A DNA stretch of 38,613 nt from Bradyrhizobium sp. NAS80.1 (GTDB lineage Bacteria > Pseudomonadota > Alphaproteobacteria > Rhizobiales > Xanthobacteraceae): assembly GCF_001908205.1 (NCBI RefSeq), contig NZ_LGHL01000060.1:1-38613 (forward strand). Direction: 5' to 3'. The notes below the pieces were generated by a model. That model saw only the letters and a program-made list of their open reading frames with translations, was not told the origin of the DNA and made no database searches. The position numbers and the translations under genes are program-made. Position 1 is the stretch's first letter. Every line of letters starts with the position of its first letter. Shown one piece after another: positions 25,925 to 33,288 of the stretch.

Positions 25925-27507
25925 GCGCGGCCCCGGACAAATGGCGACCGTCGCTCGGGCTCGTGATCTTCGCGGTTCTGGCGACCGTCGCCGTGCTGCC
26001 GCTGGTCGGCCTGTTCTTCTTCCGCCTTTACGACAACCAGCTCATCCGCCAGACCCAGGCCGAGCTGATCGCACAGAGCCGCGTGCTTGCGACTATCTAT
26101 GCGCAGGAGGTCGCAGCAAGGCTCGACAGCGGCCTGACGCTCGGTCCCGAGGTGCCGCCCGGTGTGCTTCCCGATCCCGGCGACCAGTTCACGCCGATCC
26201 GGCCTGCGCTTGACCTTACTGCCAACGACCTGTTGCGGCGGCGGCCGGATGCGCAGGCCGCGCCCCGGCCGGCGCAGCAGGCCTATGTCGAGATCGGCGC
26301 CAAGCTGGCACCGATCATCCGCGAGACCCAGAAGGTTACGCTGGCGGGATTTCGGATCCTCGATCCGCAAGGCGTGGTGATCGCCGGACGACAGGAGGTC
26401 GGGCAATCGCTCGCCCATATCGAGGAGGTCGCGGACGCGCTGCATGGGCAATACCGCGCCACCTTGCGCAACCGCGTGCCGGACAAGCCGCCGCCGCCGA
26501 TCTATTCCTTCAGCCGCGGCCGCGGCGTCCACGTGTTCTCGGCAATGCCCGTCATCGTCAACAACCGCGTCGCCGGCGTGATCTACACGACGCGGACACC
26601 GAGCAACATCTTTGACCATCTCTACCAGGAGCGGGCTAAGTTCGTGCTGGCGGGACTCGCCGTGATCCTCGGCACGATCGCGATCGGGCTCGTATTCTCG
26701 CGCACCATCACGCTGCCGATGCGCGAGTTGATCGATCGCGCCGCACGGATCGGCCGCGGCGACCGCGAGGCGTTCCAGCCGCTCCGTCACTACGGCACGC
26801 GGGAGTTCGCCCAGCTCTCGTACAGCTTCCTCGGCATGGCCGAGCAGCTGGCGCGGCGCTCCGACTATATCGCGACCTTCTCGGCCCACCTTACCCACGA
26901 GCTGAAATCGCCACTGACCTCGATCAAGGGCGCGGCCGAGCTGCTGCAGGATTCGCTTCACGGCAAGGCCGACAGCCTGACGCCGGCGGAGCAGAAGACG
27001 TTCATCGCGAACATCCTGTCGGACACACAGCGGCTGGAAGCGATGGCGCAGCGGCTGCGCGAACTGGCCCGCGCCGAAAGCCTGCCGCAGAACGAGCGCA
27101 CCGAGCTTGCACCCGTGATCGCCGACCTCAGGAGCCGGTTTCCGGCAAGCTCAATCTCGGCCAGCGGAAGCCTCGACCGGATGATCGGCATGTCCGGCGA
27201 GAAGGCGCTGATCGTGCTGTCGCATCTCGCCGATAACGCGATGCGGCACAAGGCGAGGATGATCACGCTGGAGGCGGTCGACGAGCGCACGACCTTGCTT
27301 CTGACGGTCAGCAATGATGGCGAGCCGATCTCGGCGCCGAACCGCGACAGGATCTTTGACGCGTTCTTCACCACCCGGCGCGACCAGGGCGGGACCGGGA
27401 TGGGGCTCGCGATCGCGCGTGCGGTGATGGCGAGCCATGGCGGCTCGATCAGGCTCAAGCCGACCGACGCGGGCGCGGCGTTCGAGCTCCAGTTTCCGGT
27501 GGCCTAG
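25921..27507 (+). CDS. Membrane sensor histidine kinase
   Basis: 528 residues from the ATG overlapping the regulator's stop. TM1 about 12-34, a periplasmic sensor region of about 200 residues (Pro-rich near 185-193), TM2 about 240-260, HAMP (SRTITLPMRELIDRAARIGRGD), H-box with His326 in THELKSPLTS, N-box-like HLADNAMRH, G1 SNDGEPI and G2 GGTGMGLAIARAV. It autophosphorylates and passes phosphate to the regulator. Its stop codon overlaps that of a minus-strand small gene. The layout resembles CreBC-type systems but identity is not certain. Confidence 0.94.
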   Translation: MSAAPDKWRPSLGLVIFAVLATVAVLPLVGLFFFRLYDNQLIRQTQAELIAQSRVLATIYAQEVAARLDSGLTLGPEVPPGVLPDPGDQFTPIRPALDLTANDLLRRRPDAQAAPRPAQQAYVEIGAKLAPIIRETQKVTLAGFRILDPQGVVIAGRQEVGQSLAHIEEVADALHGQYRATLRNRVPDKPPPPIYSFSRGRGVHVFSAMPVIVNNRVAGVIYTTRTPSNIFDHLYQERAKFVLAGLAVILGTIAIGLVFSRTITLPMRELIDRAARIGRGDREAFQPLRHYGTREFAQLSYSFLGMAEQLARRSDYIATFSAHLTHELKSPLTSIKGAAELLQDSLHGKADSLTPAEQKTFIANILSDTQRLEAMAQRLRELARAESLPQNERTELAPVIADLRSRFPASSISASGSLDRMIGMSGEKALIVLSHLADNAMRHKARMITLEAVDERTTLLLTVSNDGEPISAPNRDRIFDAFFTTRRDQGGTGMGLAIARAVMASHGGSIRLKPTDAGAAFELQFPVA

Positions 27508-27644
27508 ATCGCAAATACCCAGACTGCGACGATGGTGCCGATGGTGACGAGGCCGGCGATGGTCCAGCCCGCGGCATATTCCAGCTCAGGATGACCGTTC
27601 GCCCGCATGATCTCTGCCGGGTCTGCGGTATGCTTCTCTGCCAT
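27504..27644 (-). CDS. Small single-pass membrane protein (46 residues)
   Basis: MAEKHTADPAEIMRANGHPE is followed by one membrane segment, AGWTIAGLVTIGTIVAVWVF, ending at the C-terminus. The ATG at 27644 has GAGG five bases upstream. Its stop (TAG read on the minus strand) overlaps the kinase stop within CTAG at 27504-27507. A near match to an EcfG-type promoter lies upstream on the minus strand (GGAAC at 27705-27701, 16 bases, then CGAC where CGTT is expected). Function unknown. Confidence 0.6.
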   Translation of the reverse strand: MAEKHTADPAEIMRANGHPELEYAAGWTIAGLVTIGTIVAVWVFAI

Positions 27645-27960
27645 GACAGCCTCGCACGTTTCTCCCCGCGTCATATGTAAGTCGCTTGGGCCGCCATAAG
27701 GTTCCATCACGGAAACGCGAGGATCGAGGCGTCCGTCGAGCAGGAGCGGACGTGACAGGCCGCTCCGACAAAAACTGCGAAAACAACCCCATGCAAAGTA
27801 GAAGCGTCTTGCCCGCATGAGACTCGGTCGCATGCGACAACCGTTTGACACATCGGTGCAAAACCGCCGCCCCGCGCAACCACCGCGCGATTGGCGCCTT
27901 GCCTTCCAAATCTGATTGCATGCTAGACTGGATGCACGCCGTTCACGGCAGGCGGGAAGC
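27645..27960. other. Intergenic stretch without a recognised gene
   Basis: About 316 bases holding the upstream region of the 46-residue membrane peptide and the start of the region before the secreted protein. No tRNA, repeat arm or convincing coding frame was seen. Confidence 0.6.
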
Positions 27961-28035
27961 ATGGCCGACGGCAAGGCGAAGCGCGGCGGTGCGGATCGCG
28001 CGCCGATTGCGCTTACCGAGAAGAAGGCGGCCTGA
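27961..28035 (+). CDS. Possible 24-residue peptide resembling the start of DUF3606 proteins
   Basis: The ATG at 27961 (GGCGGGAAGC just before it) encodes MADGKAKRGGADRAPIALTE plus KKAA, then a stop. The beginning resembles DUF3606 proteins as remembered (MAD-x-K-x-K-x-G-x-x-DR-x-x-I-x-L), which normally run on for about 40 more residues. It may be a truncated relic or a real short basic peptide. Not verified by any search. Confidence 0.3.
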   Translation: MADGKAKRGGADRAPIALTEKKAA

Positions 28036-28057
28036 GACTTGAGGCAGGGAGACAGGG

Positions 28058-28552
28058 ATGAAACCCGCTGGATTGATCCGCGTCTCCGCCCTCGTTGTCG
28101 CAACCGCCTCCAACATTGCCGGTGCCTTCGCCGCAACGCCCGCAAAAGTCCTGGGCTCAACGGCGCTGGCGCTCGCGGGTGTGATCGCGCCGCTGTCGCC
28201 GGACCTGTCGAGCGCCGAGAAGAAGGCGGTGGCGATGCTGTTCGCCGCCAATAGTGACATTCCCTACAAGAAGCCGATTGTGGTGACCGCTGACAGGATT
28301 GTCTGCCGCGCCGGCAATGTCGACATCACCACACGCAACTGCGAGGTCACCTTCGGCAAGAAGGTCAGGACCGTGAACGGCTCTACGGCCAACGAGATCT
28401 TCGCAACCGAAGCGCTGGCCGACGTCCCATCCGATGGCGCAGCGGGATCGAATTTCGAGAGCCTGAGCAAGCTGAGCTGCACGATCGACCCCAACGCCAT
28501 CAGGCGGAAGGACGGCAGCGGGGCGGAGTGCACGTTCCAGCCGGGGAATTGA
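28058..28552 (+). CDS. Secreted hypothetical protein
   Basis: 164 residues with GGGAGACAGGG directly before the ATG. The N-terminus has a signal peptide (about residues 1-26, cut near AFAA) or a signal anchor, followed by another apolar stretch (KVLGSTALALAGVIAPL). The mature part has four cysteines (CRAGNVDITTRNC and later SLSKLSC and AECTF), possibly two disulfides. No family was recognised. It stands alone between a peptide remnant and the hydrolase-like gene. Confidence 0.75.
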   Translation: MKPAGLIRVSALVVATASNIAGAFAATPAKVLGSTALALAGVIAPLSPDLSSAEKKAVAMLFAANSDIPYKKPIVVTADRIVCRAGNVDITTRNCEVTFGKKVRTVNGSTANEIFATEALADVPSDGAAGSNFESLSKLSCTIDPNAIRRKDGSGAECTFQPGN

Positions 28553-28691
28553 GCCGTACCTATTGAGCCGTACTTGGAGAACCGGCCGAAGGCGCCGTGA
28601 AATCGCCTCAAGACCAGCCAACTAATAAGGCAAATTGAAAAGACGGGCCCAACGAGCAAGCCAATATGAGGCGGGCAGGGCCGACACAAAC

Positions 28692-29618
28692 ATGAAGAAT
28701 TATCTCGCATTTTTCCTTTTTCTGAGCATCACGACAGCCTCCGCACATGGTCCGCTGCCGGCACGGCTGACCGCACCGTCCGACCTTGTCCTGACGGGCC
28801 TCACCGATTCCGACACGACCGCCGGCGGCACCGCACGGCTGTGCGAGCAGGTCACCTTCTCGCGCGGCCTGCGCTACGGCGAGAGCGAGGCCAATGTGCT
28901 CGACGTCGCCACCAGCGCAACCAAGGCGGATACGCCGCGGCCGGTGCTGCTGTTCGTGGCGGGCGACACTTTCACTGGCGATCGCGGCGCGCCGGACCTG
29001 GCACGCCAGATCCAGGATCAGGCCATGTGTTTTGCCGCGCGCAACGACATGATCGGGGTGCGGGTCAACTATCGCCTCGCGCCGTCGGCGGTCTGGCCGG
29101 TCGGTGCGACCGACGTCGCGGCAGCGCTGTCCTGGATTCATGGCAATATCGACCTGTTCAACGGCGACGCCCGCGAGATCGTCGCGGTGGGTTACGGCGC
29201 CGGCGCCTTTCACGTCGCCACCCTGCTCGCGCATCCCGAGCTCCAGACCGAACAGGCAGACGTCGCGGGCGTCGTGCTGATCTCGGGTATCTATCGCGCC
29301 GGCAAGGACGCGAGCGATAGCGTGAAGGCCTATCTCGGCGCTGACGCCAGTCAGTATGACAAGCGGTCGGCTTTCCCGGGTATCCTCAACGTGGACGTTC
29401 CGATCGTGCTGGCATGGGCCACGGACGATCCCGCTGGCGTCGCCCAGGGCGAGACCCTGAAGAAGACGCTCTGCGGCGCCGGCCATTGCCCGCGCGCCTC
29501 GCTCCTGCGCAACCGCGATGGCATTGCCGCTGCCTTCGGCCTCGACGGCTCCGGCGACAGTCTCGCCGAGCCGACACTGCTGCTGGTGCACCAGCTCGAG
29601 GCGCGGGGATTGCCGTAA
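28692..29618 (+). CDS. Alpha/beta-hydrolase-fold protein with degenerate active site, secreted
   Basis: 308 residues from the ATG at 28692, which opens with a signal peptide (MKNYLAFFLFLSITTASA). The fold resembles esterase/lipases of the hormone-sensitive-lipase type: RPVLLFVAGDTFTGD at the oxyanion position, VNYRLAPSAVWP, a nucleophile-elbow-like VGYGAGAFHVATLL and an acid candidate in WATDDPAG. The elbow reads G167-Y-G169-A-G171, with Gly in place of the nucleophile Ser, and the HGG motif is V-A-G; no clear catalytic His follows. It is probably not a normal esterase. A ligand-binding role is possible. Confidence 0.8.
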   Translation: MKNYLAFFLFLSITTASAHGPLPARLTAPSDLVLTGLTDSDTTAGGTARLCEQVTFSRGLRYGESEANVLDVATSATKADTPRPVLLFVAGDTFTGDRGAPDLARQIQDQAMCFAARNDMIGVRVNYRLAPSAVWPVGATDVAAALSWIHGNIDLFNGDAREIVAVGYGAGAFHVATLLAHPELQTEQADVAGVVLISGIYRAGKDASDSVKAYLGADASQYDKRSAFPGILNVDVPIVLAWATDDPAGVAQGETLKKTLCGAGHCPRASLLRNRDGIAAAFGLDGSGDSLAEPTLLLVHQLEARGLP

Positions 29619-29646
29619 CGGCGCGGGCAGCGCTTATTATTTCGAG

Positions 29647-29839
29647 CTTTTGCTGGGCCACCCCTCTCCCCCCGCCCTCCCCCGCAAGGGGGGAGGGAGC
29701 ACAGCGGCGCGCTTGGCTGCGCTGTGCGCTCATCGTCACGGCGCGAATTGGTCAAAGCGCACTCACTAGGACAATGGTGCGTTCCCTCCCCCTTGCGGGG
29801 GAGGGTTAGGGAGAGGGGTGTCACACGGGGACTCTCTCA
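29647..29839. repeat. ~190-bp repeat, copy A (CTTTTGCTGGGC ... ACTCTCTC)
   Basis: Starts CTTTTGCTGGGC, has inverted arms CACCCCTCTCCC...CCCTCCCCCGCAAGGGGGGAGGG and CCCTCCCCCTTGCGGGGGAGGG...GGGAGAGGGGTG, and ends near CACACGGGGACTCTCTC. Copy B in the same orientation is at 31301-31490, so the two flank the binding-protein gene. Confidence 0.85.
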
Positions 29840-29960
29840 ATCAGAGACGCGCTACGCTCGCGGACTGCCGTAACGGCGCGTCAGCACGCCTGCCTTTTCG
29901 TTCGGACTAACAGATGCGCTGTTTTGAAGCGCGCAGCCAAGTCACAGGAATGACAAACGC

Positions 29961-29974
29961 TTGACCTAGATCAA
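29961..29974. promoter_or_regulatory. FNR/FixK-type binding site
   Basis: TTGAC-CTAG-ATCAA fits the FNR consensus TTGAT-N4-ATCAA with one change and the rhizobial FixK2 pattern TTG(A/C)-N6-(T/G)CAA fully. It lies 59-72 bases before the binding-protein ATG at 30033, suitable for activation under low oxygen. Confidence 0.7.
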
Positions 29975-30032
29975 CCGGCCTTGGTGCGGATTGGGTCGAC
30001 CTCGATGAGGGGCCAACGACAAGGTGGCGAAT

Positions 30033-31256
30033 ATGCGCGTCATCGGCAGGATGCTGTTCGTTGCGATGATCGCCTTGACATCGCTTGGCGCGATGTCGCA
30101 GCAACGCGCCGAACAACCGGCAAACGACCAGGAAATCCGCATCGGCAATGTCATGCCGTATTCAGGACCGCTCTCGGAATTCGGCGCCATCGGTCAGGCG
30201 GAGGCCGCCTATTTCGACATGATCAACGCGCGTGGAGGAATCAGCGGCCGCAAGATCCGCTTCATCACGCGCGACGACAATTCCGATCCGGCGGCCGCGA
30301 TGGAGCTGACCCGCAACCTGGTCGAGAAGGACGACGTCCAGCTGATGTTCGGGTCGTTCGGCACGCCTGGCAATCTCGCCACGCGCTGGTATCTGAACGA
30401 GAAGAAGATCCCGCAGCTATTCGTCGCCTCCGGCGACGAGGAGCTGAGCCAGGCCAGGGCGTTTCCCTGGACCATGGGCTGGCAGCCGCCGTTCCGGTCG
30501 GAGGGGCGCATCTACGCCAACTACATCCAGGCCTATTACCCACGGAAGAAGATCGTCGTGCTCTGGCAGAACGACCAGTTCGGACGCACGCTCTACAAGG
30601 GCATTCAGGAAGGTCTTGGCGACCTGAACCGTCAGATCCTCGTCGACATCGCCTTCGACATTGGCGATGAGCATCTCGAAGGGCACGTCGCGGTCCTCAA
30701 GCGCGCGGACGCAGATATTTTCGTCTTTCTCGGCGTGCCGTCGACGGCATCCAAGGTGATCAAGCTGGCGGCGTCACTCAATTGGCACCCGGTTTTCATC
30801 GTGAACGATGCCTCCGCCTCGATCGCCAATGCGATGGCGCCTGCTGGCCTCGAGAATTCGTCCGGCGTGGTCTCGGCGGCCTTCCTGAAGGACCCGAGCG
30901 ATCCCGCCTGGAAGGACGATCCTGCCATGAAGAACTGGTTCGCCTTCATGGACAAGTTCTATCAAGTCGAAAGCGCGAACAACAGTGCTGCGCTTTACGG
31001 CTACGCCGCGGCCGAGGCACTGACGCAGGTGCTGAAGCAATGCGGCGACGACTTCTCGCGCGACAACATCATGCGTCAGGCGGCGTCGCTCAGGGACTAT
31101 AAACCCTCCGTTGCGTTGCCCAGCATCAAGATGAACACCTCGCCCGACAGCTATCTGCCGATCAAGCAGATGCGGCTCGTCCAGTTTGACGGCCGTTCCT
31201 GGCAGCCATTCGGCGAGGTGATCGAAACCGCATTCACCGAAGGCGCGAAGCGATAA
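30033..31256 (+). CDS. Periplasmic binding protein, branched-chain amino acid (LivK/Peripla_BP_6) type, orphan
   Basis: 407 residues from the ATG at 30033, preferred because AAGGTGG lies five bases before it; GTG 30024 is the alternative. Signal peptide MRVIGRMLFVAMIALTSLGA, then a type I bilobed fold: IRIGNVMPYSGPLSEFGAIG, NARGGISGRKI, VLWQNDQFGRTLYKG. The family binds amino acids, amides, short acids or aromatic compounds for ABC import or sensing. No permease or ATPase gene is adjacent, so it works with a distant transporter or a sensor. A good FNR/FixK box upstream suggests oxygen control. Flanked by ~190-bp direct repeats. Confidence 0.92.
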   Translation: MRVIGRMLFVAMIALTSLGAMSQQRAEQPANDQEIRIGNVMPYSGPLSEFGAIGQAEAAYFDMINARGGISGRKIRFITRDDNSDPAAAMELTRNLVEKDDVQLMFGSFGTPGNLATRWYLNEKKIPQLFVASGDEELSQARAFPWTMGWQPPFRSEGRIYANYIQAYYPRKKIVVLWQNDQFGRTLYKGIQEGLGDLNRQILVDIAFDIGDEHLEGHVAVLKRADADIFVFLGVPSTASKVIKLAASLNWHPVFIVNDASASIANAMAPAGLENSSGVVSAAFLKDPSDPAWKDDPAMKNWFAFMDKFYQVESANNSAALYGYAAAEALTQVLKQCGDDFSRDNIMRQAASLRDYKPSVALPSIKMNTSPDSYLPIKQMRLVQFDGRSWQPFGEVIETAFTEGAKR

Positions 31257-31300
31257 GCCGCCTCACGCCGGCTTGAGCCAGACAACGATCATACGCACAC

Positions 31301-31490
31301 CTTTTGCTGGGCTACCCCCCTCCCCTGCCCTCCCCCACAAGGGGGGAGGGAGCAGGGCGGGGCCCGCCGCGACGATGTGCTCTCGTCACCTCAGCGAAAA
31401 ATTTGGAACGTCGCCGCCACAACAACGGTGCGTTCCCTCCCCCCCCTTGTGGGGGAGGGTTAGGGAGAGGGGTGCCACACGGAACTCTCT
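31301..31490. repeat. ~190-bp repeat, copy B
   Basis: Same orientation and internal layout as 29647-29839: CTTTTGCTGGGC, CCCTCCCCCACAAGGGGGGAGGG, GCGTTCCCTCC..., GGGAGAGGGGTG, CACACGGAACTCTCTC. Direct repeats 1.65 kb apart could recombine and delete the binding-protein gene. Confidence 0.85.
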
Positions 31491-31527
31491 CTCGATTGGA
31501 AAGAGCGCAACACACGACCGCAAGTCA

Positions 31528-33091
31528 TTACGCAGGCCTCAGCGAGGCCAGTGCGCTTTCCAGCAGCGAGCGCACCCGCGCCGCATCGCCGGATTTCACT
31601 ATCGCCGGGTCGAGATAGAGCTCGAGGCCGGGAGCGCGCTCGGTGATGATTCCGCTCTTTTCAGCAGAGGCTTCGTTGAGCGCGTCGACCGAATAGGGAA
31701 TGACCTCGCGGCTGATGCCCTTCATCGTGATCGCGGGCAGCGCGTGCGCCCGCACGATGTCGCTAACGAGTGCGAACGTCTCGTAGCTCAGCACGATGCC
31801 GCCGGGCTCGGCGATCGATTGCAGGCGCGCGGCGAGGTTCGCCTCGGCACCGATGATTGTGTAGTCCATGCGGTCGCTGCTGCCGAAATTGCCGACATTG
31901 CAATAGCCGGAATTGATGCCCATGCGCGAGCGGAACGGCTGCTCGATGCCGGAGGCCCGCCACTTCGCATTGAGCTCGGTGAGACGGTGCTGCATGCGCC
32001 AGGCCATCTGGAGGCAGGCCTGTGCGTCGGCGCGGTCGCCCCTGGTCTCGGGATCGCCGAAGAAGATCAGCATGGCGTCGCCGATAAACTTGTCGATGGT
32101 GCCGCCATACTCGTGCGCGATCGCCGACATCTCGGTGAAATATTCGTTGAGGAGCTGGGTCAGAAGCTCCGGCTGGAGCCGCTCGGCGGTCGCGGTAAAA
32201 TTCTGGATGTCGGAGAAGAAGATAGTGAGCTTCTTGCGCTCGGTATGGATGGTGACGTCCTTCTGGCCGGAGAAGATGCTCTTGTAGACCTGCGGCGGGA
32301 TGTAGCGCGAGATCTTCATCGAGAGCGAGGCGAGGAAGTCGTTGGCCGACTCGAGCTCCTTGTTCATGTTCTTGATGCGCCAGGCCTGGCGGCGTTGCTG
32401 TGCGAGGAACGCCAGGCCGCTTCCAGCGGCGATGACGAAATAGGCGAGCAGGAACTTGAACGAGAAGATGTTGGCCGCGATCGGCTGCGCGATGATCACC
32501 TCCTGGATGCCTCTGACATCGCCGACCTTCCAGTCCTTCTTCGGGCTCTCGGGGTGGCTGTTGTGGCAGCTCACGCAGGCCGGGCCCATCGTGACGGGCG
32601 CGACCAGGCGGACCTTGTCGTTGAAGAGCGAGGTCTCGGTCTCGACGATCTTCTTGTCAGGATCCTTGCGAAGCGCATCGAGCGCGTCCTTCTCGAACTT
32701 GTCGAGCTGGTGGGGGGGCGCGATTCTGGAATGGGAAGTCCGAGACGAAGCGGTAGGTGATGTTCTCCTGCTGCGCGCCGATCACCCGGCCGAGCTCGAG
32801 CGACAGCGTCGCCGGGATCGGGATCGCGCCGGGAACGGATTCGTAGTTGTGCACGACCTTCGTCGTACCATCCGGGTTGGCGAGCACGCGCCCGACGACA
32901 TTGGAAGCATAGTAGCTGCGCACACTGGTGATGACCGAGTTAAGATCGGCGGCCTGCCGGCGCAGCGCGGTCTTGCTGAGCTCGGTCAGGTCCAGCCACA
33001 CCGCGAGCGGCAGAGCGAGCAGGAGGAAGGCGATCACGGCCCCCGTCAGGATGCCGCTCTTGCGCTGTTCTTCGGAGATCTCTTGTTTCAC
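31528..33091 (-). pseudogene. Class III adenylate/guanylate cyclase with DUF3365-type haem-c sensor, frameshifted
   Basis: The GTG at 33091 gives an N-terminal membrane helix (TGAVIAFLLLALPLAVWL), then a periplasmic DUF3365-like region with the haem-c motif CVSCH, a second helix (FKFLLAYFVIAAGSGLAFL), and a class III cyclase domain (KKLTIFFSDIQNFTATAERL, FIGDAMLIFFGDPE, IGAEANLAARLQ). The frame changes at a run of seven G at 32712-32718 (C7 on the coding strand). Six would keep a continuous product of about 520 residues (RAPHQLDKF). As read, the first frame ends soon after and the second part lacks a start and the first helix. It could be real inactivation, phase variation by homopolymer length, or a base-calling error. 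Confidence 0.85.
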
Positions 33092-33288
33092 CCTGTGGCT
33101 CCGTTGTGTGCGATTTTGCCACAAATCTTTGGGATCTGCGGCAAAGCATGCGGCGGCACAGAGCCAATAAACACGGGCCAGCGCAACCCCATTTTATGGC
33201 GCTCGCGGCAGGCGTCTTTTCTTTTCGTTTCATGACGAACGTTTAAGATCGACATTAACCTGCATTCACTCCGCCGGGAGACCTTGAA

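Noticed and set aside
27504..28160. Long version (218 codons) of the small membrane peptide gene
   Set aside because: Only the last 46 residues have a good Shine-Dalgarno and a protein-like membrane segment; the upstream part is Arg/Ser-rich.
7430..31490. Repeats considered as a CRISPR array or IS ends
   Set aside because: Copies are dispersed, imperfect palindromes without regular spacers, and no transposase or cas gene is present.
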